From Flavobacterium macacae (GTDB lineage Bacteria; Bacteroidota; Bacteroidia; Flavobacteriales; Flavobacteriaceae), in contig NZ_RQVR01000018.1 in NCBI RefSeq assembly GCF_003865365.1, positions 1 to 49,189 on the forward strand: a stretch of DNA of 49,189 bases, written 5' to 3'. The position numbers and the translations under genes are program-made. Below the pieces are notes generated by a model that was given only the letters and a program-made list of their open reading frames with translations, did not search any database and had not been told where the DNA came from. Of the stretch, positions 40,236 through 47,711 are shown piece after piece (position 1 is the stretch's first letter; the number at the start of each line of letters is the position of its first letter).

Positions 40236-42020
40236 TTATTTAGGTAAGTAAATCGTGAAAACCGCACCGGTTCCGGGAATGCCGTCGGCTTTAATGAAAC
40301 CATTGTGGTTTTCTACGATTTTTTTGCAAATGGCAAGTCCAAGACCGGTTCCGTTGTAATCCATTTCGGTTTCAAGACGTCTGAAAAGCATAAATATTTT
40401 TTCAGAGAATTCTTGTTTGAAACCAATTCCGTTATCAGAAACCACGATTTTGTAGAATTTTTTTTCTTTGAAAACCAAGTCGTTGAAACGGTCTTCAAAA
40501 TCAATTTTTTCTAAAGAAATCTTTATAATTGGAGTAACACCTTCTTTACTGTACTTCAATGAATTTGAAATCAAGTTCACAAAAAGCTGGTGAATTTGAA
40601 ATTCAATAATATTTATTTTCGGGAGTTTCCCAATTTTTACTTTTGCCTTTTTTTCTTCAATATTTAAGGCCAATTCTTGCGTAACGTCACTTAAAACGTC
40701 ATTTAAATTGGTTTTTACAAAAACTTTATTTTCTTTAATTGTTCGGGAATAGTTGACCAGGTCAATCATCAAATTTTGCATCCTGTTGGCTGAAGTCCTG
40801 ATTTTTTCAAAGTAATCTTGCCCTTTTTTAGAAATAGTAGCAGATTCTGTATCATCAATTCTTGAAATAAACATCTGAATTTTTCGCAAAGGTTCTTGCA
40901 AATCGTGACTTACAATTTGGTTAAAAGATTCTAGTTCAGCATTGATGGCAACCAATGATATGTTTTTTTCTTCCAATGCAAGTTTGCTTACATATTCTTC
41001 AGTAATGTCAATACTCACGCCTATTTTAACCAATTCTCCTTTGGTATTATTCGTAAAGTCGCCAGTGGAACTGATGTATCTTATTTCGCCATTAGGCCTG
41101 ATAATTCGGTATATATAAGAAGATGCCGTTTTATTGGCCATTGACTCCTCGTGAATTTTCAAAATTTCATCAACATCCTCAGGGTGGATGAAAGGTGTGA
41201 AATGTTCTGGACCGACAATTTGTGAAGAAGGTTCAAGTCCCATAATTCTGAAAAAGTTATCAGAATAAAAATATTTTCCTGTTTTTACATTTATTTTCCA
41301 ATGGCTTATTCCTGCCACTTTTTCGGCATTATCAGCAATTTGATTGGCAAAGTTTAGCTCTTTGTTTAATTTTTGTGCTTGTTGATAATCGGTGTTTACT
41401 TTTGAAAGTGAAAAAAGCAATATTACCAAAACAAAAATAGTCAGCGAAAATGCAGTTATTGTTGAGGTTTCAATATCATAACGATGATTGATATTGTGAA
41501 TTTTTAATTTGTTCACTTCCTTGTCAATGAGGCTGTAAATGGTGTTTCGAAGCACTTTTGTCTTCTCAGAACCTTCTGTCAGTTTTAAGTTTAATAATTT
41601 TGTATTGGTGTCTTCTGCAGTCGCCAATAGCAGAATTTCTTCAAAATTATCAAAACGGCTTTGAATTAAAGAAGTTAAAACTTCCATATGTTCATAATCT
41701 TCAGAGTCTTCGGGAAGTTTTTCTTTGATAGCGTTTAACGCTTGAAAGATATTTCTTTTTACTTTTAAATCATCTTCTAGAAAAGCACTGTCTTTGGTGA
41801 TGATAAAACTGCGAAGCGTGTTCTCTCTTTGGATAATTTCAGACGTGATTTTTTCAAGATCAAATTGCTTTTTATTGGAATCTGAGATTAAATCGACAGA
41901 CCTGTTCAGGCTACTCATTTGAATGTGAAATACAATTGAGACACCAATGACCAATATAAAAGAAACCCCAAGTGCGATTCTGTAAATCAAAGTTGGAGTG
42001 AAAAAATCTTTCAATTTCAT
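40236..42020 (-). CDS. Membrane sensor histidine kinase with CHASE3 and PAS domains
   Basis: 594 residues. Two transmembrane helices (about 10-30 and 188-208) bracket a helical extracytoplasmic region resembling CHASE3. A PAS domain follows (WKINVKTGKYFYSDNFFRI, FIHPEDVDEI). The kinase has SHDLQEPLRKIQM with His372, N-box SNSLKYS, G1 DNGIGF and G2 GTGLGLAICKKI. The catalytic core closely resembles that of the phytochrome at 14494. It starts 13 bases after the response regulator stop. Confidence 0.94.
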   Translation of the reverse strand: MKLKDFFTPTLIYRIALGVSFILVIGVSIVFHIQMSSLNRSVDLISDSNKKQFDLEKITSEIIQRENTLRSFIITKDSAFLEDDLKVKRNIFQALNAIKEKLPEDSEDYEHMEVLTSLIQSRFDNFEEILLLATAEDTNTKLLNLKLTEGSEKTKVLRNTIYSLIDKEVNKLKIHNINHRYDIETSTITAFSLTIFVLVILLFSLSKVNTDYQQAQKLNKELNFANQIADNAEKVAGISHWKINVKTGKYFYSDNFFRIMGLEPSSQIVGPEHFTPFIHPEDVDEILKIHEESMANKTASSYIYRIIRPNGEIRYISSTGDFTNNTKGELVKIGVSIDITEEYVSKLALEEKNISLVAINAELESFNQIVSHDLQEPLRKIQMFISRIDDTESATISKKGQDYFEKIRTSANRMQNLMIDLVNYSRTIKENKVFVKTNLNDVLSDVTQELALNIEEKKAKVKIGKLPKINIIEFQIHQLFVNLISNSLKYSKEGVTPIIKISLEKIDFEDRFNDLVFKEKKFYKIVVSDNGIGFKQEFSEKIFMLFRRLETEMDYNGTGLGLAICKKIVENHNGFIKADGIPGTGAVFTIYLPK

Positions 42021-42033
42021 AAATTCTTGAGCT

Positions 42034-42489
42034 TTAAATGCTGAAGAAGAAAGTGTCTTTGTTTAATTTTGAAGTATGGAATTGCCAATTTAAGTTCACT
42101 ACTTCTTTTAAAACTTTCTTCAGTTTTGAAAAATCGTTTGGTTTTTTGATATAGATGTTTGCGCCACCCACAAAAGTTTCTTCAATATCTTTTTCAGATG
42201 AGGAAGTAGAATATATGGCAATTGAAATATTTTTAAAACGAGGATTCAAGCGAATTTCTTTTAAACATTCGTTTCCTGTTTTGCAAGGCATATTTAAATC
42301 TAAAAACAGGATGTCAGGCAAGATTGAATCAGGGTTTTCAAGATAGTCCATAAGATCTTTGCCGTTTTTGAATAAAGTCAATTTATTTGCAATTTTCAAG
42401 TCATTTATGGCATCATTGAAAAAGTTACGATCGTCTTCATCGTCATCAGCTAAAAGTATGTGTACCGGTTTTTGATCCTCTTTAATCAT
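42034..42489 (-). CDS. Single-domain response regulator paired with the CHASE3-PAS kinase
   Basis: 151 residues from ATG 42489; the extended start at 42522 is unlikely. The receiver has LLADDDEDDRNF, phospho-acceptor about Asp64 in LFLDLNMPCKTG, IYSTSSSE and the Lys in IKKPNDF. No output domain. It is clearly similar to the phytochrome-operon regulator at 17391, including the NLNWQFH/NINWNTF C-terminal pattern. It probably passes phosphate to another protein rather than binding DNA. Confidence 0.92.
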   Translation of the reverse strand: MIKEDQKPVHILLADDDEDDRNFFNDAINDLKIANKLTLFKNGKDLMDYLENPDSILPDILFLDLNMPCKTGNECLKEIRLNPRFKNISIAIYSTSSSEKDIEETFVGGANIYIKKPNDFSKLKKVLKEVVNLNWQFHTSKLNKDTFFFSI

Positions 42490-42509
42490 GGCTTTAAATT
42501 TTAAAAAAT

Positions 42510-42517
42510 CAAAGATA
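42510..42517 (-). promoter_or_regulatory. -7 promoter box of the kinase operon
   Basis: TATCTTTG on the minus strand fits TAnnTTTG, 20 bases upstream of the response regulator ATG and 10 bases from the AraC stop. It implies the kinase pair has its own promoter. Confidence 0.5.
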
Positions 42518-42527
42518 AACAAAATTC

Positions 42528-43085
42528 CTATTCCTTTATGTTTCCACGGCGTTTGTCAACGATTCTTTTGAACATTGAAGGGGTTAAACCAGTTGTTTTT
42601 TTAAATTGGCCAGATAAGTGTGCCACACTGCTGTAGTTTAATTTATACGAAACTTCTGTTAGTGTGAGCCCGTCTTCGATAATCAATTTTTTGGCCCGTT
42701 CAATTTTCTGCATAATGATATAATTCTCAATCGAAGTATAGGTGTTTTCAGAGAAAATATTTGAAATATAGCCGTAGCTTAAATTTAACTTATCTGATAA
42801 ATAAGAAGATATAGTAGAAGTCGGAAGTTTGTCTTTTTCATAAACCATTTCCACAATGGTGTCTTTGATTCTTTGAATTAATTGACTTTTTTGATTGTCA
42901 AGCAGTTCAATGCCATAACGATCAAGTGCATCTCTAAGCTCTGCATAAGTCTCATTAGAAATTACATCTTTAAACTCAATTTCTCCCAAATCAAGAAGCT
43001 GGTATTTTATATTGAATTTTTCAAGCTGTTCTTGAATTATTACTCTGCACGCTTGATTGATATCATATTTAATATAAAGTTTCAT
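42528..43085 (-). CDS. AraC family helix-turn-helix regulator
   Basis: 185 residues. The C-terminal AraC/XylS domain shows the two HTH units: LSDKLNLSYGYISNIF and LTEVSYKLNYSSVAHLSGQF, ending FKKTTGLTPSMFK. The N-terminal ~80 residues are a short sensor-like domain with no recognised ligand site. This small AraC type is common in Bacteroidota. It lies directly upstream of the kinase pair on the same strand, which suggests a signalling unit. Confidence 0.9.
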   Translation of the reverse strand: MKLYIKYDINQACRVIIQEQLEKFNIKYQLLDLGEIEFKDVISNETYAELRDALDRYGIELLDNQKSQLIQRIKDTIVEMVYEKDKLPTSTISSYLSDKLNLSYGYISNIFSENTYTSIENYIIMQKIERAKKLIIEDGLTLTEVSYKLNYSSVAHLSGQFKKTTGLTPSMFKRIVDKRRGNIKE

Positions 43086-43466
43086 AAATTTATTGAGTTT
43101 AAGGAGGTATAAATTTATTAAAAAATGTTTGAGTTTTCCAACTTTTTAGAGTATATTATTATACACTATTTTAGTTTATAAAGACTCTAATTGTTTATAA
43201 AATAAATGTGTTTGATTTTCAGCTAATTAAATTCAGACAAAAAAAAAGGAGCACTTATTATTCAAAATAGCGCTCCAGTTTTTTATGGACTCTAGCAAAT
43301 TTATTTCGGATTCATAGCAGTTTCTCCCAATTGTTTTTATGGTTTGTCAGAGTTGTTTTGAAATCAAGAATCCAATTGATTCCTCACTGATAGTCTAGAT
43401 TTCTTTGCAAATTTCTTGATTTTAATAAGTAAAAAAATTACACCATTAGCGGTTTAGTTTACATAA
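43086..43466. other. AT-rich intergenic stretch with a terminator-like hairpin
   Basis: 381 bases with no credible gene. A hairpin at 43248-43276 pairs GGAGC with GCTCC, with mismatched inner pairs, and is followed on the minus strand by nine T and on the plus strand by a shorter T run. It could end a minus transcript from the SemiSWEET gene, 190 bases away. A TAAATTTG box on the minus strand (43303-43296) lies close upstream, so a very short RNA is possible but unsupported. Confidence 0.55.
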
Positions 43467-43733
43467 TTATGATTTCGTATTTTTTGCGGTGAGTTTCATA
43501 AATAAAATGATGCCGTGAAGTGATCCTGCTAGACCATTTGCAATCATTACCGGAATATCATTCCTATAGATCCCATAGATGACCCAAGTGATGCTTCCTA
43601 AAAAAAGCATTGAAAAGCTCAGAGCCGAAAGGCTTTTGGTTGATCGCGTTTTTATCACCTTATAAGTTTGAGGTAAATTGGCGCCCGTTGTTAAAAATGC
43701 GGCCACCAATCCTAAAATTTGAATATAGTCCAT
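43467..43733 (-). CDS. SemiSWEET transporter
   Basis: 88 residues with three transmembrane helices, the size of a bacterial SemiSWEET half-transporter that dimerises to move sugars. The PQ motif is NLPQTYKVIKTRSTKSLSAL, and TWVIYGIYRNDIPVMIANG is the third-helix Asn region. The substrate is not known. It is monocistronic. Confidence 0.9.
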   Translation of the reverse strand: MDYIQILGLVAAFLTTGANLPQTYKVIKTRSTKSLSALSFSMLFLGSITWVIYGIYRNDIPVMIANGLAGSLHGIILFMKLTAKNTKS

Positions 43734-43776
43734 AGAATTTGATTTTAAAAAAACGATACGAAAAGGGTTAAATAAA

Positions 43777-43809
43777 AAACGGCCTAAAACTAAATGTAAT
43801 AAGCCGTTT
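43777..43809 (-). terminator. Terminator after the small membrane protein gene
   Basis: AAACGGC pairs with GCCGTTT around a 19-base AT loop, with T-rich sequence following on the minus strand. It lies 20 bases after the stop at 43830. Confidence 0.65.
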
Positions 43810-43829
43810 AAGTTTTAATACACAAAAAG

Positions 43830-44078
43830 TTATAAAGCGTTTTTAAGCTTTGAAGAATTGTAATATTGCTCTTTTACATTTTTAGATTCACCTTTTGGCA
43901 AATTGCTTAAAGACTCACTTTCTCTCTTTTTATTTCCTTTATGACGCCATTTGTCTTCTAAGTCAGAAGCTTTGTCGCAAACAGAATCCCAATGGCCTGT
44001 TTTTTTTAAAATTAATCTTGCAATAGCCCCAGCTACGACTCCGGCTGCGATTCCTATGATTATTTTTTTTGTACTCAT
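43830..44078 (-). CDS. Small glycine-rich membrane protein
   Basis: 82 residues from ATG 44078 (MSTKKIIIGIAAGVVAGAIA); the earlier start at 44129 is unlikely. One N-terminal transmembrane helix with small residues is followed by a charged, Lys-rich cytoplasmic or periplasmic tail (KWRHKGNKKRESESLSNL). It resembles YtxH-type small stress proteins in layout, without a clear match. Function unknown. Confidence 0.65.
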   Translation of the reverse strand: MSTKKIIIGIAAGVVAGAIARLILKKTGHWDSVCDKASDLEDKWRHKGNKKRESESLSNLPKGESKNVKEQYYNSSKLKNAL

Positions 44079-44117
44079 TTTTTTTAGTTTATTGATTTGA
44101 AAGTTTTTTTGAAAAAA

Positions 44118-44153
44118 ATCCCTGCTCAATAAAAATTTATAAAGCAGGGATTC
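44118..44153 (-). terminator. Terminator after the 60-residue gene
   Basis: AATCCCTGCT pairs with AGCAGGGATT around a 16-base AT-rich loop. On the minus strand the stem runs into seven T. It lies 68 bases after the stop at 44221. The stem sequence is almost the same as the terminator at 36291. Confidence 0.75.
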
Positions 44154-44220
44154 TTAAAATAAATAATCCCTAAAATAATAGCTTTTTTAAGCGTAACTAT
44201 TTTTTGGAATACAAGAAATT

Positions 44221-44403
44221 TTAAAATTCATCATCAAGGGGATATCCTTCAATAATAGTTTCATCAATATCTGGAAAAGAGCAAATTGAAGGTTTTTTGA
44301 ATAATTCCTGGAGCCATTCTGGCATCGAAATTCTCATCAAGTCAATTTGGTTTCCAGAACCAAGATTAAAATTTGGGTTATCTGTATTTTGATTGTTTTC
44401 CAT
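44221..44403 (-). CDS. Small hypothetical protein, 60 residues
   Basis: An acidic, Asn-rich protein with no recognised domain (start MENNQNTDNPNFNLGSG, end IEGYPLDDEF). It has one central helix-like stretch, MPEWLQELFKK. The frame is open from an ATG and is followed by a terminator, which supports a real short gene. It lies 38 bases after the stop of the next gene upstream. Confidence 0.5.
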   Translation of the reverse strand: MENNQNTDNPNFNLGSGNQIDLMRISMPEWLQELFKKPSICSFPDIDETIIEGYPLDDEF

Positions 44404-44441
44404 AATTTCTTATATCAAAAAATGATTTTTTAGATTATTTA

Positions 44442-44651
44442 CTATGGTGTAACTGTGGTTGTATCAGTTGACATTCCCGTAGTGTCGTCCGGCATTCCGG
44501 TTTCAGGAGCTGGAGTTATCGGATCTACAATTATGGTTGTTGTGTCCATGTCTACATCAGGATCGTTTGCATCTTTATCTTTGCAAGAGATCATTGAACT
44601 CATCATTATAACTGCTGCTCCAAAGAATAATTTAGGTACTACACTTTTCAT
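44442..44651 (-). CDS. Small lipoprotein with Thr/Asp/Pro-rich tail
   Basis: 69 residues from ATG 44651. MKSVVPKLFFGAAVIMMSSM followed by ISCKD is a lipoprotein signal with Cys at position 23. The mature tail is short and low-complexity (DPDVDMDTTTIIVDPITPAP, DDTTGMSTDTTTVTP), so it is probably an unstructured surface or periplasmic peptide. The earlier start at 44684 adds a poor segment and is rejected. No known family. Confidence 0.62.
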   Translation of the reverse strand: MKSVVPKLFFGAAVIMMSSMISCKDKDANDPDVDMDTTTIIVDPITPAPETGMPDDTTGMSTDTTTVTP

Positions 44652-44752
44652 AACATATTTGTTTTTAAAGGTTTCTATAATCAAAGTTCGTATTTTTAAA
44701 CCTTAATTATATTATAGAATTTATAGTAAAAGTTATATAATGCCCAAAAAAC

Positions 44753-44786
44753 AATAAGGCCACTTGTTTTAAAAAGTGACCTTATT
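44753..44786 (-). terminator. Terminator of the adhesin-SprF-OmpA operon
   Basis: AATAAGG and CCTTATT, extended by CACTT/AAGTG with one mismatch, form a hairpin with a short AT loop. A T-rich run follows on the minus strand. It lies 23 bases after the OmpA gene stop. Confidence 0.8.
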
Positions 44787-44808
44787 GAACCCTAATCTAA
44801 AAAAAAAC

Positions 44809-46743
44809 TTATTTTTCAATAACAATAAAGTCAGAACGACGGTTGGCAAAATGTTCTCCTTCTGAACATTTTACGCCGTTTGCACATTTATTAGTTAGTC
44901 GGGTTTCACCATATCCTATAGCGCTTTTGATTCGCGCTACATCAATTCCTTTTGAAATTAAATAAGCCTGCGTGGATTTTGCTCTTTCATCAGAAAGTTT
45001 TAAATTATAATCATCTTTCCCTCTAGAATCAGTGTGTGATTCAATTTTGATTTTCAATTTTGGAAAGTTATTCATAGCAAAAGCTACTTTGTCAAGCTCA
45101 ATGATTGCTTGTGGCGTAATTTCAGATTTATCATAATTAAAGAAAATCGGATTAATATCAATTTTTTCATCTTCTCCCTGTTTTACTATCAAATCTTCAT
45201 AAGCACTCAGTTCAAAATTGATGTTTTTTAGCTCATCACCATTGACTTTGTTGGTTTGAACTTCCTCCTCATCCTGGCTGTGATTTACTTTTGAAGCCAC
45301 CACTTTTACCTTTAAATTACAAGGTACTGTTACGCGATAGGTTCCGTCTGGTTTCGTTGTCGCTTCCGTAATTTTGTCACCAAATGCATTTAAAACTTTT
45401 ATGCTTGCGTCGGCAATTGGTGCATTCGATTTAGAATTAGTGACTCTTCCCGAAATAAATTGGTCACAAGGTGCTTTTTCTTTCGTGAAATAATAAATGT
45501 CATCGCCACCTTTTCCGCCAGATCTATTGGAAGAAAAATAGCCAAAATCATCCGAAGAATCAACGATATATCCAAAATCATCTTTGTTGCTATTAATTGG
45601 CGCGCCAAGATTTCGAGGTTCGGTAAATTTTAAATCGCCATAAAATGTACTTTCATAAATATCTAAACCGCCCCAACCAAAATGCCCGTCAGAAGCAAAG
45701 TAAAGCTTTCCGTTTGTAAATGAAGGAAACATATCATTTGCCGCAGTATTGATTTCAGGACCCAAGTTTTTTGGCGTACCAATCGTGCCATCATCAGCAA
45801 TTGAACTTACATATAAATCTGCACCGCCATAACCACCTGGCATATCAGAAGCAAAAAACAGCCATTTCCCGTCTTGACTCACCGCAGGATGCCCTACTGA
45901 ATATTTTGGACTATTAAAGAAAATATCTTCTGAATGCACTAATTTTAAGTCTTCAATGGTTCCGCGAACAATCCTGAAATTATTTGTTCCTTCTTCATCA
46001 TTGACCAATTTTTTCTTCTTTAAGATATTTGTAGTGTAATATACTCTGGTCAAGTCTTTGTTAAAAGCCACGGTAGATTCGTGGTATTTTGACTGAACAT
46101 TTGGAAGAAAAACTTGTTCATTGAAAAAAGATCCATTTTCGACATTTCTTTCTGAAACATACAAGGTCAGAAATGGTTCTTGACTCCAGTTGTAAAGCTT
46201 TTGATTAAATTTAGTCGTATCTTTTGAGGAAGAATAAACAATTTTATTTCCAAAAAAGGCAGTTCCAAAATCGGCTTTATCTGAATTCGACGGAAGATTA
46301 AATGCCGTGTAAAGTGACTTTGATTTTGACAAGCTATCCATTTGGCGCTTTTGAGTTGCATAATGTGCAATCCTTTTTTGGTCACCGCGCTTGGTCAAAT
46401 ATTCTTTAGTTGCTTTATCAGCACGATCATAATCTAAGATGGCTTTTGTTGATTCAATATATCTCAAAAAATGTTCTTCGTCAACACTGGTTCCTTGAAC
46501 GTCATAAAGACGCTGGTACCATTTTGAAGCATTTCTCATATCATCAATAAAATAATAAGAATCGCCAGCATTTTTTAAAGCTTGCGTTGATGGAGATTTT
46601 TCTTTTTCAAGATATTCTTCATACGCTTTTGCCGCTGCAACAAAAGAATATTCTTTGAAGAGCTTGTTGGCTTTGCTTAGTTTGTTTTGTGCAAAACCTA
46701 TGGTAATGCAAAAACTAAAACATAATATAAATAATTTTTTCAT
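44809..46743 (-). CDS. OmpA family protein with TPR and beta-propeller regions, T9SS-linked
   Basis: 644 residues with a signal peptide (ends GFAQ). The first ~130 residues are TPR-like helices (KANKLFKEYSFVAAAKAYEEYL). PD40/WD40-like blades follow (SQDGKWLFFASDMPGGYGGADLY style). A CarboxypepD regulatory-like domain (ISGRVTNSKSNAPIADASIK) precedes a C-terminal OmpA domain with IESHTDSRGKDDYNLKLSDE and RIKSAIGYGE, which binds peptidoglycan. This layout is the usual partner of PorP/SprF in Flavobacteriia. It is the last gene of its operon. Confidence 0.93.
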   Translation of the reverse strand: MKKLFILCFSFCITIGFAQNKLSKANKLFKEYSFVAAAKAYEEYLEKEKSPSTQALKNAGDSYYFIDDMRNASKWYQRLYDVQGTSVDEEHFLRYIESTKAILDYDRADKATKEYLTKRGDQKRIAHYATQKRQMDSLSKSKSLYTAFNLPSNSDKADFGTAFFGNKIVYSSSKDTTKFNQKLYNWSQEPFLTLYVSERNVENGSFFNEQVFLPNVQSKYHESTVAFNKDLTRVYYTTNILKKKKLVNDEEGTNNFRIVRGTIEDLKLVHSEDIFFNSPKYSVGHPAVSQDGKWLFFASDMPGGYGGADLYVSSIADDGTIGTPKNLGPEINTAANDMFPSFTNGKLYFASDGHFGWGGLDIYESTFYGDLKFTEPRNLGAPINSNKDDFGYIVDSSDDFGYFSSNRSGGKGGDDIYYFTKEKAPCDQFISGRVTNSKSNAPIADASIKVLNAFGDKITEATTKPDGTYRVTVPCNLKVKVVASKVNHSQDEEEVQTNKVNGDELKNINFELSAYEDLIVKQGEDEKIDINPIFFNYDKSEITPQAIIELDKVAFAMNNFPKLKIKIESHTDSRGKDDYNLKLSDERAKSTQAYLISKGIDVARIKSAIGYGETRLTNKCANGVKCSEGEHFANRRSDFIVIEK

Positions 46744-46754
46744 ATACGTAGGTT

Positions 46755-47678
46755 TTAGAAGAATCGAGGGGATTTGATTTGATTTGATTTTTTGTTTAGC
46801 TGAAAGCGCAACACAATTTCGTGTGAACCGTCATTGTATTTGTTCAAGTCTGTGGTAGTATAATCATAAGAATAACCAATAAACAGGTCTTTGGAGATTT
46901 GCAATCCTGCCAAAGCACTCACGGAATCATCCCAGCGATATCCTGCACCCAGCGTGAATTTTTCTTGAATCAAGAAGTTGGCAGAAACATCCACAGAAAT
47001 TGGAGCTCCATTTACACCTCTTGCCAAGAATGCCGGTTTAAACTTGAAATTATCAGAAAAATCAAAAACATATCCTCCCATTATATAATAATGTAGTCGT
47101 TCAATATTCACCGATTGCTGTATATCGTCATAATAATCACCTTTGATAAAACTTGGAACAGAAGCTCCGAAATACCAATTTTCAGAATATAAGTAAGCGC
47201 CGGCTCCCACCGAAGGTGTTATTTTGTTGTCAATATTTGTGTTCAGTAAAACATCGGTTCCATCATAAAATCTTCCTTTTGACCAATCTACATTTAAGAC
47301 TCTGGCTCCAGCTTTTACACCAAGCGCCAATTTCACATCATAGCTTAATGGCAATGTATAAGAGAAATTTCCGTCTAAATAAATTTCATTCGACGGCCCT
47401 AAATTGTCATTTACTGCTGAAAAACCAAGTCCGATTCTGTCATTTCTTAACGGACTATGAATTGCAAATGCTTGTGTAGAAGGAGCTCCCTCAATTCCAA
47501 CCCACTGCGAACGGTGAATTAGGACAGCTTCTAAATTTCCTGTGGAACCAGCATACGCGGAATTAACAGTCATTGGATTATACATATATTGGGTATATCC
47601 AGGATCTTGTTGGGCATTACTTTTAATGGTAATAAATAGAAAAAGGAATGCTAAGTTGTTATATATATTGATTTTCAT
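46755..47678 (-). CDS. PorP/SprF family T9SS outer membrane protein
   Basis: 307 residues. A signal peptide (ends KSNAQ) is followed by QDPGYTQYMYNPMTVNSAYAG, the PorP/SprF hallmark, and a beta-barrel pattern to the C terminus. In Flavobacterium johnsoniae SprF is needed to deliver the type B sorting domain adhesin SprB to the cell surface. Here the gene lies between a type B adhesin gene and an OmpA gene, the standard order, with gaps of 33 and 11 bases. Confidence 0.95.
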   Translation of the reverse strand: MKINIYNNLAFLFLFITIKSNAQQDPGYTQYMYNPMTVNSAYAGSTGNLEAVLIHRSQWVGIEGAPSTQAFAIHSPLRNDRIGLGFSAVNDNLGPSNEIYLDGNFSYTLPLSYDVKLALGVKAGARVLNVDWSKGRFYDGTDVLLNTNIDNKITPSVGAGAYLYSENWYFGASVPSFIKGDYYDDIQQSVNIERLHYYIMGGYVFDFSDNFKFKPAFLARGVNGAPISVDVSANFLIQEKFTLGAGYRWDDSVSALAGLQISKDLFIGYSYDYTTTDLNKYNDGSHEIVLRFQLNKKSNQIKSPRFF

Positions 47679-47711
47679 ACTCTTAAAATTTTAAATTGAA
47701 ATTCCTTTTAA

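Noticed and set aside
43101..43127. AAGGAGGT followed by an ATG, as a Shine-Dalgarno-led small gene
   Set aside because: The ATG is 16 bases away, too far for a ribosome binding site, and the frame gives only 18 residues. Bacteroidota rarely use such sites.
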